Assembly: GCA_019416395.1 (NCBI GenBank)
Contig: DXXH01000049.1
Coordinates: 1-15,604 of the forward strand
Source: Clostridiales bacterium
GTDB lineage: Bacteria > Bacillota > Clostridia > Oscillospirales > Acutalibacteraceae
Direction: 5' to 3'
Length of the DNA stretch: 15,604 nt
Part shown: in pieces, positions 1 through 7,669 of the stretch
Layout of the letters: each line of letters starts with the position of its first letter
Position numbering within the stretch: position 1 is the stretch's first letter
Program-made: the position numbers and the translations under genes
The notes under the pieces: generated by a model
The model's database searches: none
Seen by the model: only the letters and a program-made list of their open reading frames with translations
What the model was told of the DNA's origin: nothing

Positions 1-1526
1 TTGCGATCCTGCTGGCTTTGACCTTGTCTCTGACTTGCTTTGCCGCTTGCGGATCTGACTCGGGCAATTCTTCCACCAATGGAAATTCTTCCGCTACCGG
101 GGAAAATACTTCCACTGGAAATGGGGATCTTCCCACGATTTCCCTGATGATCGTTTGCGGCACCACTCCCGCCGATGCGGACGCTGTGGCTTCCGCCCTC
201 AGCGAGATCACTGCTGAAAAGATCGGCTGCAACGTGGAATTCATCACCATGGAAGTCGGCAACGCCAAGCAGCAGATGAACCTGCTCCTCTCCGGCGGCG
301 ACGACACCCTGGACGTGTTCTGGGCTGACGGAGGCGGCACTTCCGTGAACTTCGTGACAGCTGCTCAGAATGGACAGGTTCTGGCTCTGGACGACCTGCT
401 GGAGCCCTACGCTGAGGATATGAAGGCTGCCTTGGGCGAGAACGTGTACAATTCTGGTATGGTGAATGGCAAGATGTATGGTGTTGGCCGTTTGCTGGAC
501 CAGGCTTCCACCGCTGTGTTCACTCTGCGTAACGATATCGCTGAGGAATTTGGCTATAAGAACGGCGATAAGCTGTCCAGCCTGGACGAGCTGACCGAGC
601 TCTTCCGCAAGATCCATGAGAAGTATCCTGATACTCCCATCATCGGGCCCAACAACGGTTCCATCAACTGGGGCGACACCCGTGTGGACAACCTGGGCGA
701 CGCCAACATGCTGGGCGTGCTGGACAACTTCGGCCAGGACGAGACCATCACCAACTACTGGACCAGCGACAAGTACGCTGAGCGTATCGAGTGCGTTAAA
801 GAATGGATGGAAATGGGCATTTACATGTCCGACCTGATGAACGTTACTGAGTCTCCCTCTGACCTGATCCCTGCTGAGCGTGCTTTTGGTTGTTTCGCCG
901 CTCACTTCAGTGCGGAGATGAACGGTATCTGGTCTTCCCAGAACTTCGGCGTGGATTGCGCTTCTCTGCAGATCTATGACGATGCCGTTGCCGTAACCCC
1001 CGGCGCTTACTACTGCGTCAACCCCAACACCAAGTATCCGGAAGAGTGTGCAGCTCTGCTGAACCTGATGGCTACCGATCCCGACGTTGCGAATCTGCTG
1101 ATCAACGGTATTGAGGGCCAGCATTATCAGGTTCTGGAAGACGACAACGGTTCCTACGCTGCTTATGTGGACGGCAAGGACGTTTCTACCACTGGTTGGT
1201 GCATGGGTTACAGCTGGACCGCTCTGAACTCCACCATTTCTCTGCCCTTCGAGTATCCTTCTGATTACTTCACTCAGTTGCTGGACGCCAACGCTTCCGC
1301 TAACCAGTCTAAGGCTTTTGGCTGCCAGTTTGATACCACTGAGTGCGCTGATGAAGTGACTGCTTGCACCAACGTGGTCAGCCAGTACAGCAACCCCATT
1401 CTTTCTGGTTCTGTGCAGGACGTTGACGCCACTGTGGCTCAGTTCCAGCAGGCTCTGGAAGACGCCGGCATCAATGAGATCATCGCTGTGAAGCAGGCTC
1501 AGCTCGACGCTTACCTGGGCAAGTAA
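1..1526 (+). CDS. Extracellular solute-binding lipoprotein of a carbohydrate ABC importer (5' end cut)
   Basis: The gene runs in from upstream of the window: the open frame starts at base 3, and the first visible residues are the hydrophobic core of a lipoprotein signal peptide ending in the lipobox FAAC. The lipidated Cys is encoded at 48-50. A TTG at 18 is only an internal codon, not a credible start. A Ser/Asn/Thr-rich tether follows, then a body of about 470 residues typical of large family 1 binding proteins that work with LplB/LplC-type permeases (LipO/YtcQ-like). The protein should sit on the outer face of the membrane and deliver a sugar or oligosaccharide to the permeases encoded downstream. 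The ligand cannot be read from the sequence. The assignment as binding protein rests on the lipobox, size and gene order; the stop is TAA at 1524. Confidence 0.9.
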   Translation, partial: AILLALTLSLTCFAACGSDSGNSSTNGNSSATGENTSTGNGDLPTISLMIVCGTTPADADAVASALSEITAEKIGCNVEFITMEVGNAKQQMNLLLSGGDDTLDVFWADGGGTSVNFVTAAQNGQVLALDDLLEPYAEDMKAALGENVYNSGMVNGKMYGVGRLLDQASTAVFTLRNDIAEEFGYKNGDKLSSLDELTELFRKIHEKYPDTPIIGPNNGSINWGDTRVDNLGDANMLGVLDNFGQDETITNYWTSDKYAERIECVKEWMEMGIYMSDLMNVTESPSDLIPAERAFGCFAAHFSAEMNGIWSSQNFGVDCASLQIYDDAVAVTPGAYYCVNPNTKYPEECAALLNLMATDPDVANLLINGIEGQHYQVLEDDNGSYAAYVDGKDVSTTGWCMGYSWTALNSTISLPFEYPSDYFTQLLDANASANQSKAFGCQFDTTECADEVTACTNVVSQYSNPILSGSVQDVDATVAQFQQALEDAGINEIIAVKQAQLDAYLGK

Positions 1527-1570
1527 TTGCTTTAACAATCTCAAAATAACGAAGCGATAGCTCTTGTTTG

Positions 1571-1608
1571 TGTGTAGGCCGATAAATCTGTGTTTATCGG
1601 CCTATACG
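1571..1608 (+). other. Intercistronic hairpin behind the binding-protein gene
   Basis: Bases 1575-1586 and 1593-1604 form a perfect 12-bp stem with a 6-nt loop, extendable to about 15 bp with G-U pairs. No T-run follows, so it does not look like an intrinsic terminator. In sugar importers a hairpin here commonly protects the 3' end of the binding-protein mRNA so that it accumulates over the permease mRNA; that role is inferred. Confidence 0.6.
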
Positions 1609-1792
1609 CAAGTTATAAGGTAATCCCAAATTTGCTCGTGACGAACTTTTTCATGATTTAATCCTTGCGTTTTCCCAAACAGAAACGCGCTAGCCTGTTT
1701 TAAGGTAGTTCGTGGCCTGGAACGGTGCTCTGTAGGCCACACGATATAGTTCTGTCCCGATATGTTATGAAAGAGAGGAAAGTGATCGACAA
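1609..1792 (+). other. Long leader before the first permease gene, with a second stem-loop
   Basis: With the preceding hairpin this forms a 266-base gap between binding protein and permease. A 7-bp inverted repeat (1712-1718 with 1734-1740, 15-nt loop) is visible. The ribosome binding site AGAGG lies at 1774-1778. I found no convincing promoter and no known riboswitch. The gap may allow a weak internal promoter or RNA processing. Confidence 0.4.
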
Positions 1793-2740
1793 ATGTCTAG
1801 CATGGTACCCGCCGGAAAGGGGAAAAAGGTCAAAAAGTCCAGCTATCTGTCCCGGACTTTGCCCCTTTACCTGATGATGATCCCTGGCCTTGCCTATCTG
1901 GTCATCAACAACTATTTGCCCATGTTTGGTTTGAGCTTTGCATTTAAGAACATCAACTATACTGTTGGTGTTTGGCAGAGCCCCTGGGTGGGATTTAGCA
2001 ACTTTTCCTACCTGTTCCGTACAGACGCCGCCTTTATTATCTTCCGCAATACGGTCCTTTACAACCTGGTGTTTATTGTGCTGGGCACTGTGCTGGCAAT
2101 TGTGGTGGCGATTCTGCTCTCCCAGATCAAGGGCAAGATGATGCGTGTTTATCAGACCTGCATCTTGATCCCTTATCTGCTGTCCATCACCGTGGTTGCT
2201 TATCTGGCGTTCGCCTTTTTGAGCGCTGATAACGGCTTTATCAACAATTCTATTTTGGAGCCTCTGGGGCTGGATCCCATTAGCTGGTATTCTTCTCCTG
2301 GCTACTGGCCCTTCATTCTTACCTTTATCAACCTGTGGAAGAATTTCGGCTACAACACCATTCTGTACTATGCCACTTTGATTGGCATTGACGATTCTTA
2401 TTATGAGGCAGCTGTGATTGATGGCGCCAATACCTGGCAGCAGATCCGCAACATCACGCTGCCCTGCCTGAAGACCACCATCATCACCTTGACCATCATG
2501 GCTATCGGCCGCATGTTCTATTCCGATTTCGGTCTGTTCTATCAGGTTCCCATGAACAACGGCATGCTTTACGATGTTACCAACACCATTGATACCTACG
2601 TGTTCCGCGCTTTGTTGCAGACCAACGACGTGGCCCGTTCTTCCGCCGCCGGCTTCCTTCAGTCCATTCTGGGCTTCGTGCTGGTGCTGGGAGCTAACTT
2701 CGTTGTGAAAAAAGTTGATGCGGACAGCGCACTATTCTAA
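1793..2740 (+). CDS. Carbohydrate ABC transporter permease, LplB type
   Basis: A 315-residue integral membrane protein with a basic N-terminus and about six hydrophobic segments, the usual size and shape of LplB/UgpA-type permeases. The cytoplasmic EAA loop is clear: EAA at residues 205-207, Gly 211, and the following I-x-LP, which is where the ATPase docks. It should form a heterodimer with the permease encoded next. ATG 1793 was chosen over ATG 1802 because AGAGG at 1774-1778 is nearer. The gene lies 28 bases ahead of the second permease, so the two are almost certainly co-transcribed. No ATPase gene accompanies them in the window; LplB/YtcP-type importers often borrow a shared MsmX-like ATPase encoded elsewhere. 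Confidence 0.93.
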   Translation: MSSMVPAGKGKKVKKSSYLSRTLPLYLMMIPGLAYLVINNYLPMFGLSFAFKNINYTVGVWQSPWVGFSNFSYLFRTDAAFIIFRNTVLYNLVFIVLGTVLAIVVAILLSQIKGKMMRVYQTCILIPYLLSITVVAYLAFAFLSADNGFINNSILEPLGLDPISWYSSPGYWPFILTFINLWKNFGYNTILYYATLIGIDDSYYEAAVIDGANTWQQIRNITLPCLKTTIITLTIMAIGRMFYSDFGLFYQVPMNNGMLYDVTNTIDTYVFRALLQTNDVARSSAAGFLQSILGFVLVLGANFVVKKVDADSALF

Positions 2741-2768
2741 TGTCTTTACAGGAAAAGGGTGAATAAAA

Positions 2769-3659
2769 TTGATTACATCAGGTAAGGCTTCTAAAATTGT
2801 CCCAAACGTTGTCATGGTTATCTTGACCTTGTTGTGTGTGCTGCCCATGCTGTTGTTGGTGATGGCTTCTTTTACCGATGAAGCTACATTGACCGCCAAC
2901 GGTTATTCCTTCTTCCCTCAGAAGTTCAGCACCGCGTCTTATGAATATATTTTCAAAGCCAGCAATACCGTGTTCCGGGCTTACGGCATCACCTTCTTGG
3001 TAACGATTATCGGCACTGCCTGCAATATCGTTTTCACCATTGGTCTTGCTTATCCGCTTTCCCGTCCGGAGCTGAAGGGCCGCAATGTCCTGGCGTTCCT
3101 GGTATTCTTCACCATGCTGTTCAATGGCGGCTTGGTGCCCACCTATATCATTTACTCCCAGGTATTCCACATTCGTGATACCATTTTCGCTCTGCTGATT
3201 CCCACCTTCTTGATGAGCGCTTTCAACGTGATCTTGATGCGGAACTACTTCAAGACCAACATTCCCGACGCCATTATTGAAGCTGCCCATTTGGACGGTG
3301 CCAGCGAACTGCGGACCTTGATCAATGTGGTGCTGCCCATCTCCACCCCCATCATTGGCACCATCGGTCTGATGGCTGGCCTGGCCTACTGGAACGACTG
3401 GACCAATGGCTTGTACTACATTGTGCAGCACAAGGAATTGTACAGCATTCAGAACGTGTTGACCACCATGCTGAACAACGTGCAGTTCCTCAAATCTTCC
3501 GCACAATTGCAGGGCATTAACATTGAGCTTGGTACTCTGCCCAGCGTGGGTATCCGTATGGCGATCGCTGTGGTGGCGGTTGTACCGATTATGGTTGTTT
3601 ATCCCTTCATTCAGAAGTCCTTTGTCAAGGGCATCGTTATCGGTGGTGTTAAGGGCTAA
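2769..3659 (+). CDS. Carbohydrate ABC transporter permease, LplC/YtcP type
   Basis: A 296-residue membrane protein with about six hydrophobic segments, the second half of the importer channel. The EAA loop is at residues 171-173 followed by HLDGAS and the typical VVLPIS continuation. The C-terminus ends in FVKGIVIGGVKG, a common ending for YtcP/LplC permeases. The start is a TTG at 2769, preceded by an AAAGGGTG ribosome binding site around 2752-2760; no ATG is placed well enough to replace it. It is probably translated from the same mRNA as the first permease. The substrate is unknown. Confidence 0.92.
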   Translation: MITSGKASKIVPNVVMVILTLLCVLPMLLLVMASFTDEATLTANGYSFFPQKFSTASYEYIFKASNTVFRAYGITFLVTIIGTACNIVFTIGLAYPLSRPELKGRNVLAFLVFFTMLFNGGLVPTYIIYSQVFHIRDTIFALLIPTFLMSAFNVILMRNYFKTNIPDAIIEAAHLDGASELRTLINVVLPISTPIIGTIGLMAGLAYWNDWTNGLYYIVQHKELYSIQNVLTTMLNNVQFLKSSAQLQGINIELGTLPSVGIRMAIAVVAVVPIMVVYPFIQKSFVKGIVIGGVKG

Positions 3660-3690
3660 CAGCTGGACAATTTAACACATGTGAACTTTT

Positions 3691-3739
3691 CGCCCCAAAC
3701 GTATCTTTGCGGTTCCGCCGTAAAAATGTGTTTGGGGCG
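3691..3739 (+). other. Hairpin between the permease and Nif3-like genes
   Basis: Arms 3691-3700 and 3730-3739 form a perfect 10-bp GC-rich stem. The 29-nt apical region holds a second small GCGG/CCGC hairpin (3709-3718). Only a weak T-rich stretch follows (TTGTGT), so it may be a weak terminator, a processing site or an mRNA stabiliser. It would lower or uncouple expression of the gene behind it. Confidence 0.5.
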
Positions 3740-3783
3740 TTGTGTAAGGAAAATTTGTTTAATAGGGAAGGGAAGAGTTCCAT

Positions 3784-4608
3784 ATGAAAATTTCAGAAAT
3801 CATTGCGAAGGTAGAAGTCTATCACGGGCCTTTGGAAGAAGGCCGCAAAACTTGCGATATTGTCCAATATGGCAATCCGGACCAGGAGTGTACAGGAATT
3901 GTCACCACTTGCTGTCCTACTGCAGCGGTCATTCAGAAGGCGGCGGAACTGGGGTACAATTTTGTGCTGGGCCATGAGCCTTTGTTCTTTGACGGCTGGG
4001 ATGAAACGGATTGGCTCCAGGAAAACAGCGTATACCAGGCCAAGAAAAAGCTGCTGGACGAAACGGGGATCGTGGTGTATCGGGATCACGATCATATGCA
4101 CAACCAAAAGCCCGATGGCATTTTCAGCGGACTGACCAAAAAGCTGGGCTGGGAGCAGTACGTGAGCAGCGAAGGGTTTATGCCTGGGTGTGTGTATGAT
4201 CTGCCAGCCACTACGGTGAAGGCTGTGGCGAACCACCTCAACCAGGTGATGGGAATTTCCGGTATGCGGATTGTAGGGGATCCGGATATGGAAGTGACTC
4301 GGGCCGCTGTGGTGTTTCATTTCCTGGGAGGTTCCATGGACCGTGTGGGCATTGATTTTATCGATAAGCACGATGTCCAGGTGATCATTCCCGGTGAAAC
4401 AGTGGATTGGACCGTGGTGGAATATGTGCAGGACGCCCTGGCCCTTGGAAAAAAGAGGGCGCTCCTCACCCCGGGCCACTTCAACTGGGAAGAGCCTGGC
4501 ATGGCCTATATGGCAGAATGGCTGCCTCAGGTAATTGGGGAACAGGTGCCGGTAAAATTTATCCAGTCGGGGAACCAGTATACTTGGATTGAGTCTACTG
4601 AAAAATAA
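3784..4608 (+). CDS. Nif3/DUF34-family dinuclear metal-centre protein
   Basis: A 274-residue protein with the layout of the Nif3/DUF34 family, which binds two metal ions in a ring-shaped hexamer. Candidate ligands are His64-Glu65 in GHEP, the DHDHMH stretch at 101-106, and the C-terminal GHFNWEE motif with His232 and Glu236/237, corresponding to the conserved GH-x(n)-E of the family. The usual first motif is HH, so Glu65 is a departure. Length fits the short form without the central inserted domain. The start at 3784 has a strong GGGAAGGGAAG site just upstream. The family is sometimes annotated as GTP cyclohydrolase 1 type 2, but its true activity is unsettled. Position behind the permeases suggests a role in handling an imported sugar derivative; this is inference. 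Confidence 0.85.
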   Translation: MKISEIIAKVEVYHGPLEEGRKTCDIVQYGNPDQECTGIVTTCCPTAAVIQKAAELGYNFVLGHEPLFFDGWDETDWLQENSVYQAKKKLLDETGIVVYRDHDHMHNQKPDGIFSGLTKKLGWEQYVSSEGFMPGCVYDLPATTVKAVANHLNQVMGISGMRIVGDPDMEVTRAAVVFHFLGGSMDRVGIDFIDKHDVQVIIPGETVDWTVVEYVQDALALGKKRALLTPGHFNWEEPGMAYMAEWLPQVIGEQVPVKFIQSGNQYTWIESTEK

Positions 4609-4626
4609 TTTTGGCTTTGCCGCGTC

Positions 4627-4667
4627 AAAAAGCCCAGACAGACCTTGGTGGTTTGCCTGGGCTTTTT
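4627..4667. terminator. Bidirectional intrinsic terminator
   Basis: AAAAAGCCCAG at 4627-4637 pairs with CTGGGCTTTTT at 4657-4667. The inner part continues for six more pairs (one G-U) after one mismatch, with a 5-nt loop. A-runs and T-runs on both flanks make it work in both directions. It sits between the convergent Nif3-like gene and the histidine kinase. Confidence 0.9.
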
Positions 4668-4670
4668 CTG

Positions 4671-5893
4671 TTACAGCTTTACCCGGAACCGGATTGTTTG
4701 GCTGTTTTCATGCAGTGCTGTGATTTCACCGTGGTGCTTTTCCACAATCCCTTTGGCGATGGACAAGCCGATGCCAAAACCACTGCCATACGTGCGGGCT
4801 GGATCGGCACGGTAAAACCGGTCAAATAGTTTGGTGAGAGGCAATTGGTCGATTGCGGAGCAGGTGTTGTCCACTGTGAGGACAGGGTGCTTCCCAGGGG
4901 ACAAAGTGACCTGGATCACACCGCCCGGGTCACAGTATTTTACGGCGTTGTCCAACAAGATGGATACCAGCTGCCGGATCGACGCTTCATTTCCTGTGTA
5001 TTCCAAGGTGGAAAGAGCTTGAACGTTCAACCCTTTTCCAGCGTTTTCCGCCGCGGAAACGAACACGGAAACTGTGTCGAATACGGCTTCGGCCAAATCA
5101 AAAGGTTCCATTTCCAGCTGGGATTTTTCCTCATCTATGCGGGCCAAGGTCACCAAATGTCCCACCAGTTGGGACATGGTGGCCGTTTCATCACGGATAT
5201 CGGAAAGCCATTCGTTTGGCCCGGTTTCCGATTCCAGAATGTCCAGATTGGCCCGGATCAGGGTTAAGGGCGTTTTTGCTCGTGGTTGGCATCGGTGACA
5301 AATTGTTTTTGACGCTCATAGCTTTCCGCTACCGGTTTGACCGCCCGTTTGGAAAATAGGATTACCAGCAGCAAGACCACCAGGCTTCCGCCTACGAATA
5401 CCAGGGAAGAGGTGGTGAGAAAATTGCGGTTCATGGTTGTAGCGGTGGACCCACTGACGCACACTACGGCTTTTCCCTCTTCTGTACGGTAGACCTTGAA
5501 CCGGTAGGAGCCTACCCAGCCCCGTTCCCGCGGTTGCTGGAGCGCTTGTTTTCCATAGCGGACGGCTTCCTCTTCGGTGACACTGGCGATGGATTTGATG
5601 TCCGCCGAAAGGAATTCCCCGGTTTCGTCAAAACGGACCGTAAAAAAGCGGGTGGTAAAGGGGGCTTCCGGATTTCGCTCCGCTGACCGGAGCTCTTCCC
5701 CGGCATGAGGCGTCAGATCCTGTAGCTTGGGAAAGCTGCCATCATTTTCCGCCACGATGTCTGCCAGCTCGTCCAGGGACCAGGTGGTTTGCAGATAGGT
5801 GATCAGGTAGATGCAGGAAAAGAGCAGCAGGAACACGGCGAGAAAGGAAAGCGTGCAGATCTTGATGAATTTTTTTCGCAGACGGTAGATCAT
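4671..5893 (-). pseudogene. Sensor histidine kinase, reading frame broken in the H-box
   Basis: Two adjoining minus-strand frames together encode one complete kinase of about 407 residues. The first part (5893-5264) has two membrane helices, near residues 11-33 and 170-190, flanking an extracytoplasmic sensor of about 135 residues, then QFVTDANHE with the phospho-accepting His204. The frame then shifts and stops after four more residues. The second frame continues exactly where it should with TPLTLIRANL, then the N box (LLDNAVKY), the F box (FDRFYRADP) and the G2 box (GSGFGIGLSIAKG). One base is missing in the A5 run at 5273-5277 (written as T5 on the plus strand). Restoring a T gives HELKTPL; restoring an A gives HEQKTPL. 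It could be a sequencing error, a true mutation or a slippage site. The start codon overlaps the regulator stop by 4 bp. Confidence 0.88.
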
Positions 5894-6564
5894 TTTCTGG
5901 TCTCCAACACGTAGCCCGCTCCACGGATAAAGCGGATTTCCACCGGAGCGTTCAACTGGCTAAGTTTTTTTCGGATATTCGAGATGTGAACCCACACCAC
6001 GCTGATGTCCACTTCACTGTTCCACCCCCAGACATGGGAGAGAAAGAGGTCAGTAGGTACCACAAATCCAGGACGTTGCATGAGAATTTCCATAATTTGA
6101 AATTCTCGTCCGCTTAAGGAGCGTGTTTTTCCTCTATAGAGCAATTCATAGGTGGAGCGATTAAGGGAAAGTTTTCCCACAGTCAGCAGGTCTGGCACAA
6201 AATTGTCCTTCCGCCGGAGCATGGCCCGCACCCGGGCCAGCAATTCAGAGGTGGCAAAGGGTTTTGGCAAGTAGTCGTCCGCCCCAGCGTCCAATCCTTC
6301 TACGCGCTGATAGACTTCCGTCTTGGCCGTGAGAAACAGGGCTGGTGTGGAAATGCCCTGGCCCCGCAGTTGTTTCAGCACATCGACTCCATTCATTCCC
6401 GGCATCATAATGTCCAGAATCAGCCCGTCGTATTCTTCTGTTTCGGCGTAAAGCAAGGCGTCCTGCCCGTCATTGACCCCGTCTACCATATATTTATTGC
6501 TTTCGAAAATATGCTTAAGAGTTTTTAGCAATTTGGGATCGTCTTCCGCAATCAACAGCCGCAT
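5890..6564 (-). CDS. OmpR-family response regulator
   Basis: A 224-residue two-domain regulator. The receiver domain (about 1-115) has the acidic pair at residues 8-9, the phospho-accepting Asp51 in LILDIMMPG, the LTAK switch threonine, and KPF. The C-terminal part is a winged-helix DNA-binding domain ending in RFIRGAGYVLE, typical of OmpR/PhoB proteins, which bind tandem half-sites spaced about one helical turn. The gene has a strong GGAAGGAGAG ribosome binding site and overlaps the kinase start by 4 bp, so the two are one translational unit. A candidate autoregulatory promoter with the shared YTTWAG element lies just upstream. It is divergent from the sigma-like gene at 6733, which carries the same element. 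Confidence 0.95.
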   Translation of the reverse strand: MRLLIAEDDPKLLKTLKHIFESNKYMVDGVNDGQDALLYAETEEYDGLILDIMMPGMNGVDVLKQLRGQGISTPALFLTAKTEVYQRVEGLDAGADDYLPKPFATSELLARVRAMLRRKDNFVPDLLTVGKLSLNRSTYELLYRGKTRSLSGREFQIMEILMQRPGFVVPTDLFLSHVWGWNSEVDISVVWVHISNIRKKLSQLNAPVEIRFIRGAGYVLETRK

Positions 6565-6612
6565 AACGCTTTCTCTCTCCTTCCCGCCGCACTAGCGGCT
6601 TCCTTTAAAGGT

Positions 6613-6645
6613 AGTTTACTACGCCATTCTTAAGGGAATCTAAAA
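6613..6645 (-). promoter_or_regulatory. Promoter of the two-component operon with tandem 11-bp regulator half-sites
   Basis: Read on the minus strand: TTTTAGA (6645-6639), then CTTAAGA (6634-6628) exactly 11 bp later, then -10 box TAAACT (6618-6613). The second hexamer and the -10 are separated by exactly 10 nt. There is no good -35 box, as expected for an activator-dependent promoter. Autoregulation by the encoded regulator is inferred. Confidence 0.6.
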
Positions 6646-6667
6646 GGAATGCGAAGTTTCTGTGACC

Positions 6668-6700
6668 CTTTAGCCTGTCTTTAGCTGACCGGGGTAAAAT
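6668..6700 (+). promoter_or_regulatory. Promoter of the sigma-like gene with tandem 11-bp regulator half-sites
   Basis: CTTTAGC at 6668-6674 and again at 6679-6685 form a direct repeat of exactly 11-bp period. The second CTTTAG is followed by 10 nt and a -10 box TAAAAT at 6695-6700. The -35 position is occupied by the repeats rather than a TTGACA-like box. This is the clearest of the four related sites in the window. Confidence 0.68.
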
Positions 6701-6719
6701 AGCGTGAAACAAGGAAGGA

Positions 6720-6731
6720 GAGGATATCCTC
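6720..6731. repeat. 12-bp perfect palindrome over the ribosome binding site
   Basis: GAGGATATCCTC reads the same on both strands, sits directly before the ATG at 6733 and overlaps the end of the Shine-Dalgarno stretch. It could form a small 4-bp hairpin that partly hides the site, or be chance. Confidence 0.4.
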
Positions 6732-6732
6732 A

Positions 6733-7476
6733 ATGGAACAGGAATTGTTGGAAGGCGTGCAAAAAGGCAGGCGCTGGGCATTGTGGATCCTTTGCCAGGA
6801 AAATTTGAAACGCTCCTGGTTTTTGTGCTATCAGCTGGCAGGGGACACAGCGGGGGCGGCGCCTTTGCTGATTTCTTCCTGGAAGGCGGCTTTGAAGTCT
6901 GTATCTGCTTTGAAAACGCCTGTGGAAGAGGATTTTGAAACATTGCTTTCCGGGGAAATCCTTTCCCAGTATCAAAAGGATTTGGAGCGTTTGGAAGAGT
7001 TTGAGTCCTTGCCACCACCCCAAGTTGCCAAGGTTTACCAGCCTCTTGTGGACGAGGTGGGAAAACTGCCGCCTAAGGCCAGGCCTTATTACTGGCTGTA
7101 CGCTTATGGGGGAATGACACCTCGGCAGATTTCCCAGGCGGCCGGGGAACCGGAACAGCCACTGGAAGAACGTCTCACGCAGTGGGAAGAGTTTTTGGCC
7201 CAAAAAAGAGTCCGGTGGACTTTGCCCCAGCGGGCCGCTTATGTGCGGTTGACCACCCAATTCCGGGATATGGCGGGAAACGGTTTTCAAGAGGTGGAGA
7301 TTCCTGAGACTTTGGGAATGACCTTGTGGAAACAGGTGGGTCTGCCGGTCAAGCCCCCAAAGAAACGGAAAAAAAGACCGTGGACAGGGAAGCGGCTGGC
7401 TTTTCTGGGCATGGGAGTCGGCGTGGGAGCGGTACTTTTGGCGGTAGGCGTTCTGGTGTTGGTACTGTGTTTATAA
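6733..7476 (+). CDS. Tail-anchored sigma-factor-like protein
   Basis: A 247-residue protein with no confident family name. Residues about 12-60 resemble a degenerate ECF sigma region 2 (a helical stretch with LAGDTAGAAPLL). Residues about 112-158 resemble region 4 (LPPKARPYYWLYAYGGMTP, then a helix-turn-helix-like segment). A basic patch (KKRKKRPWTGKR, about 206-219) precedes one C-terminal membrane helix (about 220-246), so the protein should face the cytoplasm and hang from the membrane. The same order of parts is found in the N-terminal half of the cyclophilin fusion at 8339-9790, including a shared EEDF stretch after region 2, so the two are probably paralogues. It may bind core RNA polymerase, bind DNA, or act as a decoy; none is shown. 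The start is ATG 6733 behind GGAAGGAGAGG. Confidence 0.7.
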   Translation: MEQELLEGVQKGRRWALWILCQENLKRSWFLCYQLAGDTAGAAPLLISSWKAALKSVSALKTPVEEDFETLLSGEILSQYQKDLERLEEFESLPPPQVAKVYQPLVDEVGKLPPKARPYYWLYAYGGMTPRQISQAAGEPEQPLEERLTQWEEFLAQKRVRWTLPQRAAYVRLTTQFRDMAGNGFQEVEIPETLGMTLWKQVGLPVKPPKKRKKRPWTGKRLAFLGMGVGVGAVLLAVGVLVLVLCL

Positions 7477-7488
7477 GAGTGGGAAACT

Positions 7489-7522
7489 GAGACGGTCCGG
7501 CAGAACGGGCCGCTCTTTTTTT
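7489..7522 (+). terminator. Intrinsic terminator after the sigma-like gene
   Basis: CGGTCCG (7493-7499) pairs with CGGGCCG (7506-7512) across a 6-nt loop. The stem extends by GAG/CTC around one bulged A, and seven T residues follow (7516-7522). It separates this gene from the lipoprotein operon, which has its own promoter. Confidence 0.85.
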
Positions 7523-7576
7523 GCCGATTTCCCACACAGTTTTATAAGAAAGGTTTCACACAACCGTCACTTTAGA

Positions 7577-7609
7577 ATTAAGCTTGACTTTAGGCATCGC
7601 CGGTATACT
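7577..7609 (+). promoter_or_regulatory. Promoter of the lipoprotein-cyclophilin operon with regulator half-sites
   Basis: CTTTAG at 7588-7593 lies exactly 10 nt before the -10 box TATACT at 7604-7609. A degenerate copy, ATTAAGC (7577-7583), sits 11 bp upstream. A TTGACT at 7584-7589 overlaps the element but would be only 14 nt from the -10, too close for a normal -35. Layout matches the promoter at 6668-6700. Confidence 0.6.
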
Positions 7610-7669
7610 GGGGACAGTGAAGGGGGAACCCATCACATGAAATGAATACAGAAAGAAGGATTCCAACTT

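Noticed and set aside
1575..1604. 12-bp hairpin as an intrinsic terminator
   Set aside because: No T-run follows and the permease genes of the same importer lie downstream without a clear promoter.
2778..3506. Minus-strand open frame of 242 codons opposite the LplC-like permease
   Set aside because: It is rich in Gln/His and lacks any domain, which is typical of the complement of a hydrophobic membrane protein gene.
3793..4479. Minus-strand open frame of 228 codons opposite the Nif3-like gene
   Set aside because: The plus-strand protein has clear family motifs and a good ribosome binding site; the antisense frame has neither.
4671..5177. A separate short kinase gene starting at ATG 5177
   Set aside because: The frame continues upstream without a stop to the H-box and there is no ribosome binding site at 5177. 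It is the second half of the frameshifted kinase.
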